Shown: piece after piece, positions 1 through 5,581 of the stretch
Layout: each line of letters opens with the position of its first letter
Position numbering within the stretch: position 1 is the stretch's first letter
Assembly: GCA_027443745.1 (NCBI GenBank)
Contig: DAIAZB010000230.1
Location: 1-5,581, forward strand
From: Thiomonas sp.
Lineage (GTDB): Bacteria; Pseudomonadota; Gammaproteobacteria; Burkholderiales; Burkholderiaceae
DNA: 5,581 nucleotides
Direction: 5' to 3'
The notes under the pieces: model-generated
Databases searched by the model: none
What the model was told of the DNA's origin: nothing
What the model saw: the letters and a program-made list of their open reading frames with translations, nothing else
Position numbers and translations under genes: made by a program

Positions 1-1
1 G

Positions 2-886
2 CTCGACTTGTCGCGCCCGGAGGTGTCGGCGTTTGTGTTCGAGAAGCTGCACGCCTTGCTCGCGGATGGCGGGGTTCGCTATCTCAAGTGGGACATGAAC
101 CGGGATCTGGCGCAGGCCTGCGGCCGCGACGGGCGCAGCCGTTACCACGCCCAGGTGCTGGCGCTGTATGCGCTGCTCGAACGCTTGCGCACCGCGCATC
201 CGGACGTCGAAATCGAGACCTGCGCATCGGGTGGAGCGCGCGCGGATCTCGGCATCCTCCGCTACACCCATCGCATCTGGACGAGCGACAACAACGACGC
301 CATGTCCCGCGTGGCGATTCAGCAAGGCGCTTTGCGGCTGTTTCCTCCCGAGGTGCTCGGATGCCATGTGGGGCCAGCCCCCGCGCATGCCACGGGACGC
401 ACCCAGAGTCTCGATTTCCGCTGTGCCGTCGCGCTGTTTGGCCATATGGGCGTGGAAGCCGATGTGCGCCGCTTCGACGCGGCCTCGCGTGATCGCCTGG
501 CCTGGTGGCTTGCCCTGTACAAACGCTGGCGTCACGTCATGCACCACGGGGTCATCGACCAGGGCCAGACGCCATCCGGGGCCATCTGGTGGCTCGCGTC
601 CGATGCACAGACCCACTTTCTGTGCGTGATCATGCCGGTGCCGCAGGACACGGTGCAAGCAAGTACGGTGCGCTTGCCGACCCTGGCCAGCAGCGGGGCC
701 TGGCGGGTGCGTTTGCAAGCCCGCGCCGGGCAACTGCGCCAGCGGGCCGGGCAGCACCATGCGTGGATCGATGCCTTGGAAGTCGATGGCGTGCTCATGT
801 CCGGGGGCGAGCTTGCCCACATCGGCCTGCCCTTGCCGGCGATGCAGCCGGAATCCGCCCTTTATTTTTCCCTGGAACGCCCATGA
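2..886 (+). CDS. GH36 alpha-galactosidase, C-terminal part (5' end outside window)
   Basis: Retaining glycoside hydrolase of family GH36 that removes terminal alpha-linked galactose from melibiose/raffinose-type sugars or galactosides. The reading frame is open from position 2, so the TTG at 8 is an internal leucine and not the start; about 294 residues are visible of a family usually near 700. Seen: the nucleophile motif KWDMNR, with the catalytic Asp codon at 92-94; the motif CASGGARADLGIL at 218-256; WTSDNNDA with the probable acid/base Asp at 287-289; then GCHVGPAPAHATGR and ALFGHMGVE, both typical of GH36. The rest is the C-terminal beta domain, ending in ALYFSLERP. Its stop overlaps the start of the next gene as ATGA, so the two are probably translationally coupled. 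No signal peptide can be judged because the N-terminus is missing. The family call is firm; the natural substrate is not shown by the sequence. Confidence 0.95.
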   Translation, partial: LDLSRPEVSAFVFEKLHALLADGGVRYLKWDMNRDLAQACGRDGRSRYHAQVLALYALLERLRTAHPDVEIETCASGGARADLGILRYTHRIWTSDNNDAMSRVAIQQGALRLFPPEVLGCHVGPAPAHATGRTQSLDFRCAVALFGHMGVEADVRRFDAASRDRLAWWLALYKRWRHVMHHGVIDQGQTPSGAIWWLASDAQTHFLCVIMPVPQDTVQASTVRLPTLASSGAWRVRLQARAGQLRQRAGQHHAWIDALEVDGVLMSGGELAHIGLPLPAMQPESALYFSLERP

Positions 887-1704
887 ATGCAGACTCGAAA
901 AGGCTTGCGGTTCCAGCCGCCGCCGGATCAAGCACCGGCACCTCGCCTTTTGCCAGCTACCCCAGCCTGCGGGGCCGCACCGTGTTCATCACGGGGGGCA
1001 GCTCGGGCATCGGCGCCGACCTCGTGGTGGCGTTTGCACGGCAAGGCGCGCGCGTGGGGTTCACCGGGCGCAGCGCCAAGGCGGCCGGCGAGGTTCTCGA
1101 CGCGACGGCCTCGGCCGAGTTCCGGCCCATGTTCCTGCAGAGCGATGCCACGGATGTGGATGCGCTGCGGGCGGCCGTGAGCCGAACTGAAAACGAGTTG
1201 GGCGACATTGGCGTTTTGATCAACAACGTGGCGAATGACGAGCGGCACGATTGGTCTCGGGTCTCGGCCGAGGCGTTCGATCGATTGGTGGCGATCAACC
1301 TGCGCCCCCATTTTTTTGCCGCGCAGGCGGCCGTGCCGGGCATGCTCAGGCTCGGCGGTGGCTCGATCGTGAACATCGGGTCCACCAGTTGGATGATCAA
1401 GGGCGCAGGCTATCCGGTTTACGCAACCTGTAAATCGGCGACGGTGGGCTTGACCCGCAGCCTGGCGCGTGAATGTGGCCGGCACAGCATCCGGGTCAAC
1501 ACGCTGACTCCTGGATGCATCATGATGCCCAAGCAACTCGACATATGGGTCGACGCCGAAGGCGAGCGCCAGATGGATCGCAACCAGTGCCTACCGGGGC
1601 GCATCGTCGGCGCGGATGTGGCCCGGCTCGCCTTGTTTCTCGCCTCGGACGACAGTCGGATGATCACGGCGCAGGATTTCATCATCGACGCGGGCTGGAC
1701 TTGA
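883..1704 (+). CDS. Short-chain dehydrogenase, probable D-galactose (aldose) 1-dehydrogenase
   Basis: A 273-residue classical SDR, probably oxidising the anomeric carbon of galactose to the lactone. Seen: cofactor loop TGGSSGIG (residues 37-44), LINN (112-115) in place of the usual NNAG, catalytic Ser167 in NIGSTSW, and Tyr180/Lys184 in YATCK, 13 residues after the Ser as expected. The stretches STSWM, GYPVYATCKSA, RNQCLPGR and FLASDDSRMITAQDFIIDAGW-type C-terminus resemble the SDR galactose/L-arabinose 1-dehydrogenases of Burkholderiales, from memory. The end of the second strand reads GFTGRS, without the acidic residue usual in NAD-specific SDRs, so NADP use is possible. About 30 Ala/Ser/Pro-rich residues precede the fold. 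ATG 883 is chosen because it forms an ATGA overlap with the alpha-galactosidase stop and no later usable start precedes the cofactor loop; no strong Shine-Dalgarno is visible. The role is strengthened by the lactonase next door. Other aldoses (arabinose, fucose) cannot be excluded as substrate. Confidence 0.9.
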   Translation: MNADSKRLAVPAAAGSSTGTSPFASYPSLRGRTVFITGGSSGIGADLVVAFARQGARVGFTGRSAKAAGEVLDATASAEFRPMFLQSDATDVDALRAAVSRTENELGDIGVLINNVANDERHDWSRVSAEAFDRLVAINLRPHFFAAQAAVPGMLRLGGGSIVNIGSTSWMIKGAGYPVYATCKSATVGLTRSLARECGRHSIRVNTLTPGCIMMPKQLDIWVDAEGERQMDRNQCLPGRIVGADVARLALFLASDDSRMITAQDFIIDAGWT

Positions 1705-1706
1705 CC

Positions 1707-2591
1707 ATGGGTCGGTCGGCAGTCGAATGCGTGTGGGCTGCGAAACTCAGTCTGGGCGAGGGCGTCATCTGGCATGACTCGCGCCTGTACTTCGTCGACA
1801 TCAAGCGCGCCGAGATCCTGGCCTACGACCCGCTGACGGAGCGGCAATTGCGCTGGAGCCTGCCGGAGATGGTCGGCTGGGTCGTGCCGCGAGAGCGTGG
1901 CGGCTGGATTGCAGGCTTGCGCAGCGGAATCGTGGCACTCAGCCTGCAAGACGGCGGCGTTTCCCAGGTGGACTGGCTGCATCGCCTGCACGAGCCGACG
2001 TCACCCTGGCGGCTCAACGACGCCAAGGTCGGGCCCGGGGGACGCCTGTGGTTTGGCAGCATGCACGACGCCGACGACACGTCTGCAACCGGCTGTCTTT
2101 ACCGCCTCGACCCTGACCTCAGCCTGCACGTGGTCGAACGCGGGTACCGCATTCCCAACGGGCCGACCTTCAGCTTGGACGGCCGCACCATGTACCACAC
2201 CGACAGCGGACGGCGCGAGATTTATGCCTACACGCTCGACCCGCATGGGAATGCCACGGATCGGCGGACATGGGTGCAATTCGGTGCCGCAGACGGCGCG
2301 CCCGATGGCATGACGACCGACGCCCAGGGGCGCATCTGGGTCGCTCAGTGGGGCGCCTCGGCCGTGACATGCCGGGATGGCGAAACCGCCGGGGTGTTGC
2401 AGCGTGTCGAGCTTCCCGTCTCCCAGGTGACGAATGTGTGTTTCGGCGGAGCCCACGACAATGATTTGTACATCACCAGTGCCCGTGTCGGGCTCAGCGC
2501 AGACGTGTTGCAAGCCCAGCCGCTGGCCGGGGGGCTTTTTCGCCTGCGCGGCGCAGGAGACGGCGTGGCCGGGAGGCTTTTCCGTGGCTGA
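1707..2591 (+). CDS. SMP-30/gluconolactonase/LRE family sugar lactonase (probable galactonolactonase)
   Basis: A 294-residue six-bladed beta-propeller lactonase, expected to be cytosolic and to hydrolyse the aldonolactone made by the upstream dehydrogenase. The metal-site residues of the family can be placed: Glu18 in LGEGVIW, Asn151 in IPNGPTFS, Asp200 in APDGMT; the substrate-contact segment WRLNDAK supplies Arg102 and Asn104. Other family signatures are GRLWFGSMH (112-120), MYHTDS (162-167) and GRIWVAQW (208-215), and the length is normal. The gene begins 2 bases after the dehydrogenase stop. ATG 1707 is chosen; an in-frame TTG at 1701 overlapping that stop is a weaker alternative, and neither has a clear Shine-Dalgarno. 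The last 20 or so residues contain a short duplication (AGGLFR / AGRLFR), and that DNA carries the ribosome site for the next gene. Galactonolactone as substrate is inferred from the neighbours; gluconolactone or arabinonolactone are alternatives. Confidence 0.9.
   Translation: MGRSAVECVWAAKLSLGEGVIWHDSRLYFVDIKRAEILAYDPLTERQLRWSLPEMVGWVVPRERGGWIAGLRSGIVALSLQDGGVSQVDWLHRLHEPTSPWRLNDAKVGPGGRLWFGSMHDADDTSATGCLYRLDPDLSLHVVERGYRIPNGPTFSLDGRTMYHTDSGRREIYAYTLDPHGNATDRRTWVQFGAADGAPDGMTTDAQGRIWVAQWGASAVTCRDGETAGVLQRVELPVSQVTNVCFGGAHDNDLYITSARVGLSADVLQAQPLAGGLFRLRGAGDGVAGRLFRG
2525..2582 (+). repeat. Short imperfect direct repeat at the 3' end of the lactonase gene
   Basis: Two 16-base copies, GGCCGGGGGGCTTTTT at 2525-2540 and GGCCGGGAGGCTTTTC at 2567-2582, match at 14 of 16 bases and lie 42 bases apart, which keeps them in the same reading frame. 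They encode AGGLFR and AGRLFR. The second copy contains the GGGAGG used as ribosome site by the next gene. Confidence 0.6.
2571..2576 (+). promoter_or_regulatory. Ribosome binding site for the glycerol-3-phosphate dehydrogenase
   Basis: GGGAGG lies 7 bases before GTG 2584, inside the lactonase coding sequence. This decides the GTG start: the reading frame is open further upstream to 2434, but the FAD-binding strand begins only about 9 residues after GTG 2584, as expected for GlpD. Initiation would follow ribosomes finishing the lactonase gene. Confidence 0.75.
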
Positions 2592-4137
2592 AGTCCCGTC
2601 GACCTCCTGCGATGTTGTCGTCGTCGGCGGAGGAATCAATGGCTGCGGCATCGCGCGCGATCTCGCCGGCCGCGGTCTGAAGGTCTGTCTTTGCGAGCAG
2701 CACGACCTGGCGGCCCACACCTCGTCGGCCTCGACCAAGCTGATTCACGGCGGCTTGCGTTACCTGGAGTTTTACGAATTCTCCCTGGTGCGCAAAGCCC
2801 TGCAGGAGCGGGAGCGGTTGCTTGCGAGCGCCCCCCACATCATGTGGCCGCTGCGTTTCGTGATGCCCCATGTGCCCGCGCTGCGCCCGCTGTGGATGGT
2901 CAGGACCGGACTGTGGCTCTACGACCACCTCGCGCCCCGGCGCTTGCTTCCGGCGTCAGAGGTCGTCGACCTGACGCGACACCCTGCCGGAAGCGCGCTG
3001 CAGGACCGTTATCGCAAGGGCTTCGTCTATTCGGACGGCTGGGTCGACGATGCGCGCCTGGTCGTTCTCAACGCGCTGGATGCGACGGAGCGCGGGGCAT
3101 CGATCCTGACGCGAACGCGCGTCGACAGGGTCACGAGGGCCGTCGGTGGCTGGATCCTTCAGGTGCGGTCCTCGACGGGGCAGGGCCAGACGGTCCGTGC
3201 CCGGGCGCTGGTCAATGCGGCGGGGCCCTGGGCGGAGAGCTTCCTGCGCGAAGAGCTTGGAATGGCGGGCACGCGCAAGCTCCGGCTCGTCAAGGGAAGC
3301 CACATCGTGGTGCCTCGCATGTTTGCGCATGACCATGCCTACATCCTGCAGAACCAGGATCGCCGCATTGTTTTCGCCTTGCCCTATGGCTCGCGATTCA
3401 CGCTGATCGGAACCACCGATGTTCCCTATGACGGCGAGCCTGGGCGGCCCAGTATCGACGCGCAGGAAATCGAGTACCTTTGCAGCAGCGTCAATCATTA
3501 TTTCCGCAGCCAGGTCTGCGCTGCCGACGTGGCCTGGAGCTACTCCGGCGTTCGTCCCCTGCTGGACGATGCCTCGGATGATCCTTCCGCGGTGACGCGC
3601 GATTACAGGATCGAGCTGGACGCGGCGGCGTCCGCCCCGCTGCTCACGGTGTGGGGCGGCAAGATCACGACATACCGCAAGCTGGCCGAGGAGGCCGCCG
3701 ATCTTCTCGGCCCCTTGCTGGGGAACAAATCAGGCGCATGGACTGCACATGCCTGCCTGCCCGGGGGCGACTTGTCGAGCGTTCTGGGTGCCGCCAGGCC
3801 CGCGGCCAGCGATTTCGAGTCGTTCGTGGGCACCATGCAGCGCCGCTATGGCTGGATGCAAGCGTCCACGGTCCGTCGTTTGGCCCGAACCTACGGGGCA
3901 CGCATGACCGCATGGCTCGGTGAGGCCTCGGGCGCCGCTGCACTGGGGGGTGAAGTCGTTCCCGGCATCCATGCCGCCGAGCTGGACTACGCCGCCCGTG
4001 TCGAGTGGGCTCGAACAGGGGACGATTTTCTGTGGCGACGCACCAAGCTGGGCCTCGAACTCGACCCGACCCAGTGTCGTGCCATCGACGGCTGGTTCGA
4101 GGAGCGACGCAACATCGAGCTTGCGGCGGCCGCGTGA
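2584..4137 (+). CDS. glpD: Aerobic glycerol-3-phosphate dehydrogenase (FAD, quinone-linked)
   Basis: A 517-residue flavoenzyme oxidising sn-glycerol 3-phosphate to dihydroxyacetone phosphate and passing electrons to quinone, normally as a peripheral protein on the inner face of the cytoplasmic membrane. Seen: N-terminal FAD Rossmann motif GGGINGCGIARD (15-26); SSASTKLIHGGLRYLE (47-62) with Arg59; NAAGPWAE (211-218); LVKGSHIVVPR (235-245); GTTDVPYDG (276-284); YSGVRPLLDD (320-329) with Arg324; YRIEL (341-345); GGKITTYRKLAE (358-369) with Lys360; and the C-terminal domain segment RTGDDFLWRRTKLGLEL (477-493). These are the residues that line the substrate pocket in characterised GlpD. Length is close to the usual ~500. 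GTG 2584 is supported by a strong Shine-Dalgarno and overlaps the lactonase stop by 8 bases. A glpD inside a galactoside operon is unusual; glycerol kinase, glycerol transporter and the glpR regulator are not in the window. A related FAD oxidoreductase acting on another polyol phosphate is possible but less likely given the intact motifs. Confidence 0.93.
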   Translation: MAEVPSTSCDVVVVGGGINGCGIARDLAGRGLKVCLCEQHDLAAHTSSASTKLIHGGLRYLEFYEFSLVRKALQERERLLASAPHIMWPLRFVMPHVPALRPLWMVRTGLWLYDHLAPRRLLPASEVVDLTRHPAGSALQDRYRKGFVYSDGWVDDARLVVLNALDATERGASILTRTRVDRVTRAVGGWILQVRSSTGQGQTVRARALVNAAGPWAESFLREELGMAGTRKLRLVKGSHIVVPRMFAHDHAYILQNQDRRIVFALPYGSRFTLIGTTDVPYDGEPGRPSIDAQEIEYLCSSVNHYFRSQVCAADVAWSYSGVRPLLDDASDDPSAVTRDYRIELDAAASAPLLTVWGGKITTYRKLAEEAADLLGPLLGNKSGAWTAHACLPGGDLSSVLGAARPAASDFESFVGTMQRRYGWMQASTVRRLARTYGARMTAWLGEASGAAALGGEVVPGIHAAELDYAARVEWARTGDDFLWRRTKLGLELDPTQCRAIDGWFEERRNIELAAAA

Positions 4138-4215
4138 GCGTGTGATCGATCTATGCGATGCCGGCCTTGCCCAGCCCGCTCCTGGGCTGCGCAGCCGCAG
4201 CCTCCGCCCGGCTCC
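4138..4215. other. Convergent spacer between glpD and dgoA
   Basis: 78 bases separate the two convergent stop codons. The left half has nothing recognisable beyond the palindrome GATCGATC (4144-4151). The right half (4169-4196) is GC-rich and self-complementary, described separately. No coding sequence or promoter is evident. Confidence 0.8.
4169..4196. terminator. Candidate bidirectional hairpin terminator without a U-run
   Basis: Overlapping inverted repeats offer alternative stems: GCCCAG (4169-4174) with CTGGGC (4182-4187), 7-base loop; CAGCCC (4172-4177) with GGGCTG (4184-4189), 6-base loop; and the palindrome GGCTGCGCAGCC (4185-4196). The site sits between two converging operons, where a terminator for both would be expected. 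No T-run follows on either strand, so a standard intrinsic terminator is not demonstrated; it could instead be an RNA end-protecting structure. Confidence 0.35.
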
Positions 4216-4938
4216 TCAAGCCTGAGCAGCCGAGCCTGAAGCCGAGCTGGGCAACGGCTTCAAGCCGGCTTCGCCAAAGCCGAAGGGCAACTTGCTTGCA
4301 GCCCTCAGGAAGTCCCCGGCGCGAGCGGCCAGTTCGGGTAAGTCCAGATGGGGTTGAAACAACTGGCTGCCGATGCCGAAGCCGGTTGCTCCGGCGGCAT
4401 GCCACGCCTGAAGATCGCTCGGCCCGATGCCACCGACCGGCCATAACTCGGTCTCCGCGGGCAGCACGCTGCACAGGGCTTTGAGACCGCGAACGCCAAT
4501 CTGCTCGGCTGGAAACAGCTTGAGCGCATGCGCGCCGGCGCGCAGCGCCTGAAAGGCTTCGGTGGGCGTCGCCACGCCTGGCGCGCAGAACATGCCCAGC
4601 GCCGCGGCGCGAGCGATCACGGCGGCGTCGCTGTTCGGAGCGACCATCAGGCGGCCGCCAGCGGAGAACACGTCATCCACCTGCTTCGGCGTCAGCATCG
4701 TGCCGCCCCCGATCAGCGCATCGCGCGGTGCCACGCTGCACAAGGCGGCGATGCAATCGAGCGCCTGCGGCCGGTTCAGCGGCACCTCGATGCAACGAAA
4801 GCCGGCTTCGAACAAGAGTTGGCCAACGGCCTGCGCCCGCGCCAACTGCAGGCCTCGCAGGATGGCAACCAGTTTCGGCCTGGGCAGCGCGGCTGGCTTC
4901 GGAGTGCGGGTCGGCAAGGGGGGCAGTGTCTGGCTCAT
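4216..4938 (-). CDS. dgoA: 2-dehydro-3-deoxy-6-phosphogalactonate aldolase
   Basis: A 240-residue class I aldolase of the KDPG/KHG/KDPGal family, cleaving 2-dehydro-3-deoxy-6-phosphogalactonate to pyruvate and glyceraldehyde 3-phosphate in the cytosol. Seen: VAILRG (24-29), the catalytic Glu51 in IEVPLNRP (50-57), GGGT (77-80), VAPNSD (99-104), the Schiff-base Lys140 in ALKLFPAE (138-145), PVGGI (167-171) and GIGS (188-191) of the phosphate site. The LN-x-P form after the Glu fits DgoA rather than Eda, and the dgoK neighbour supports this. E. coli DgoA has about 205 residues; this protein is longer at both ends, with some 20 Pro-rich N-terminal residues and a Gly/Ala/Ser/Pro-rich tail after about residue 215 encoded by repetitive DNA. 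ATG 4938 is supported by a Shine-Dalgarno 7 bases upstream; TTG at 4917 is a weak alternative. It lies 9 bases after the dgoK stop, in one operon. Confidence 0.93.
   Translation of the reverse strand: MSQTLPPLPTRTPKPAALPRPKLVAILRGLQLARAQAVGQLLFEAGFRCIEVPLNRPQALDCIAALCSVAPRDALIGGGTMLTPKQVDDVFSAGGRLMVAPNSDAAVIARAAALGMFCAPGVATPTEAFQALRAGAHALKLFPAEQIGVRGLKALCSVLPAETELWPVGGIGPSDLQAWHAAGATGFGIGSQLFQPHLDLPELAARAGDFLRAASKLPFGFGEAGLKPLPSSASGSAAQA
4219..4247. repeat. Interleaved short direct repeats in the dgoA 3' end
   Basis: AGCCTGA occurs at 4219-4225 and 4233-4239, and AGCCGAGC at 4228-4235 and 4240-4247, so a unit of roughly 12-14 bases is repeated imperfectly. On the minus strand it encodes the last ten residues of DgoA, rich in Ala and Ser. 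Confidence 0.55.
4238..4282. repeat. Cluster of inverted repeats within the dgoA C-terminal coding tail
   Basis: GAAGCCG (4238-4244) pairs with CGGCTTC (4255-4261) across 10 bases. CGGCTTCAAGCCG (4255-4267) is itself self-complementary, and CGGCTT (4266-4271) pairs with AAGCCG (4277-4282) across 5 bases. Several mutually exclusive stems are therefore possible in either transcript. The region codes for the non-conserved tail that follows the aldolase fold. Confidence 0.6.
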
Positions 4939-4945
4939 GGGTTGG

Positions 4946-4950
4946 CCTCA
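4946..4950 (-). promoter_or_regulatory. Ribosome binding site for dgoA overlapping the dgoK stop
   Basis: On the minus strand the dgoK stop TGA (4950-4948) runs directly into GG, giving TGAGG, with 7 bases to ATG 4938. The arrangement suggests that ribosomes ending dgoK help start dgoA. Confidence 0.65.
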
Positions 4951-5581
4951 TCCCTGGCTTGCGGTCGGGCAGGTCGCAGCCAGTTTGGCAAGGGCCGCGG
5001 CATAGGCCATATCGGGATCGAGGCAAGCCACCTCGATCCGCAACTGGGCGCCGACGTCGCGGTATCGCTGCGCAAGAGCGGGGGCGCCAAGGATGGTGAT
5101 TCGACTTGGACGCGGATGGCTCAGGGCCAGCGCCTCGTGCCACTCGGCGCCGATCAGCAGCCCGCTGAGGTAATCCCTGGCGTCGCGTGCCGGCATGGTG
5201 CCGGTGACGACACGCGCCCGGCAGCCGAACAGCGCGCTCGACAAACCACGCTGCGCAGCAGCGTTGATCCCGTCCGCGAAGGCCTGGGGACTCGTGCCGG
5301 CATCATCGGCCATGAGCGACGCCAGCGTGCCGTGCTGCGACAGCGTTGCGAACAATTCGCCCGTCATGAATGTGGTGAAGCGCCGGATGACGCCGTCTTG
5401 GACATAGACCCATTTGGAGTGGGTCCCTGGGAGTACATACCAGCAACCGGCATGGGTTGTTTCCAGGAGGCAGGCTCCGAGCAGCTGCACTTCCTCGCCG
5501 CGCATCACGTCGATGCCTTGTGCCGGCTCTGCGGAGGACGGGAATCCGGCATAGCCCGGAACAATCCAGCAGGGCCGCCCA
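4948..5581 (-). CDS. dgoK: 2-dehydro-3-deoxygalactonokinase, C-terminal part (5' end outside window)
   Basis: Kinase that uses ATP to phosphorylate 2-dehydro-3-deoxygalactonate at C6, supplying the substrate of the adjacent aldolase. The frame is open to the right edge (first complete codon at 5580), giving 210 visible residues against about 290 for E. coli DgoK, so roughly the first 80-100 residues with the first ATP-binding segment lie outside. The GTG at 5508 is an internal valine, not the start: the conserved WIVPG precedes it and it belongs to the family motif VMRGEE. Further DgoK signatures on the visible fragment are LPGTHSKWV (about 50-58), TFMTGELFA (about 70-78) and YLSGLLIGAE (about 137-146). 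The C-terminus is full length by comparison with the E. coli protein. Transcribed leftward with dgoA; the promoter must lie beyond the window. Confidence 0.94.
   Translation of the reverse strand, partial: GRPCWIVPGYAGFPSSAEPAQGIDVMRGEEVQLLGACLLETTHAGCWYVLPGTHSKWVYVQDGVIRRFTTFMTGELFATLSQHGTLASLMADDAGTSPQAFADGINAAAQRGLSSALFGCRARVVTGTMPARDARDYLSGLLIGAEWHEALALSHPRPSRITILGAPALAQRYRDVGAQLRIEVACLDPDMAYAAALAKLAATCPTASQG

Noticed and set aside
505..882. Long plus-strand open frame leading into the dehydrogenase
   Set aside because: It overlaps the conserved alpha-galactosidase in another frame and codes for no recognisable family; the dehydrogenase begins at ATG 883.
928..1536. Antisense open frame opposite the dehydrogenase
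   Set aside because: Typical GC-rich shadow frame with Arg/Ala/His-rich translation; the plus strand has a full set of SDR motifs.
2434..2583. Upstream extension of the GlpD reading frame from ATG 2434
   Set aside because: It overlaps the lactonase coding sequence, shows no homology, and GTG 2584 has a good ribosome site at the expected protein start.
2001..2738. Minus-strand open frame of 245 codons across the lactonase-glpD junction
   Set aside because: It runs antisense to two well-supported genes, and its translation shows no domain or credible start context.
4144..4151. GATCGATC palindrome after the glpD stop as an operator
   Set aside because: Only 8 bases and not near any start codon; too short to distinguish from chance.
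4562..5099. Plus-strand open frames opposite dgoA and dgoK
   Set aside because: Arg/Ala/Pro-rich shadow translations; the minus strand carries the conserved aldolase and kinase motifs.

Overview
The window is GC-rich proteobacterial DNA that is coding almost throughout. Codon choice, the GlpD, DgoK and DgoA sequences and the very tight gene packing suggest a betaproteobacterium, probably of the order Burkholderiales. This placement comes from sequence character and remembered family members; no search was run. No mobile elements, RNA genes or CRISPR arrays were seen.

Positions 2-4137 on the plus strand hold four genes packed like a single operon: the C-terminal part of a GH36 alpha-galactosidase (cut by the left edge), a short-chain dehydrogenase of the sugar 1-dehydrogenase type, an SMP-30/gluconolactonase-type lactonase, and a GlpD-type FAD glycerol-3-phosphate dehydrogenase. 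The junctions are a 4-base ATGA overlap, a 2-base gap and an 8-base overlap. Positions 4138-4215 are a 78-base convergent spacer. Positions 4216-5581 on the minus strand hold dgoA (2-dehydro-3-deoxy-6-phosphogalactonate aldolase), preceded 9 bases upstream by dgoK (2-dehydro-3-deoxygalactonate kinase, cut by the right edge).

Together the genes outline oxidative (De Ley-Doudoroff) galactose catabolism. Alpha-galactosidase releases galactose, the SDR oxidises it to galactonolactone, and the SMP-30 protein opens the lactone to galactonate. A galactonate dehydratase, not in this window, would give 2-dehydro-3-deoxygalactonate, which DgoK phosphorylates and DgoA cleaves to pyruvate and glyceraldehyde 3-phosphate. 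The unexpected member is the glycerol-3-phosphate dehydrogenase, translationally linked to the lactonase gene. It suggests that the natural substrate could be an alpha-galactosyl-glycerol (floridoside-like compound or galactolipid headgroup), whose hydrolysis yields both galactose and glycerol. That is inference.

The end of dgoA and the convergent spacer carry a dense set of short direct and inverted repeats, which encode a low-complexity C-terminal tail on DgoA and may act in transcription termination.
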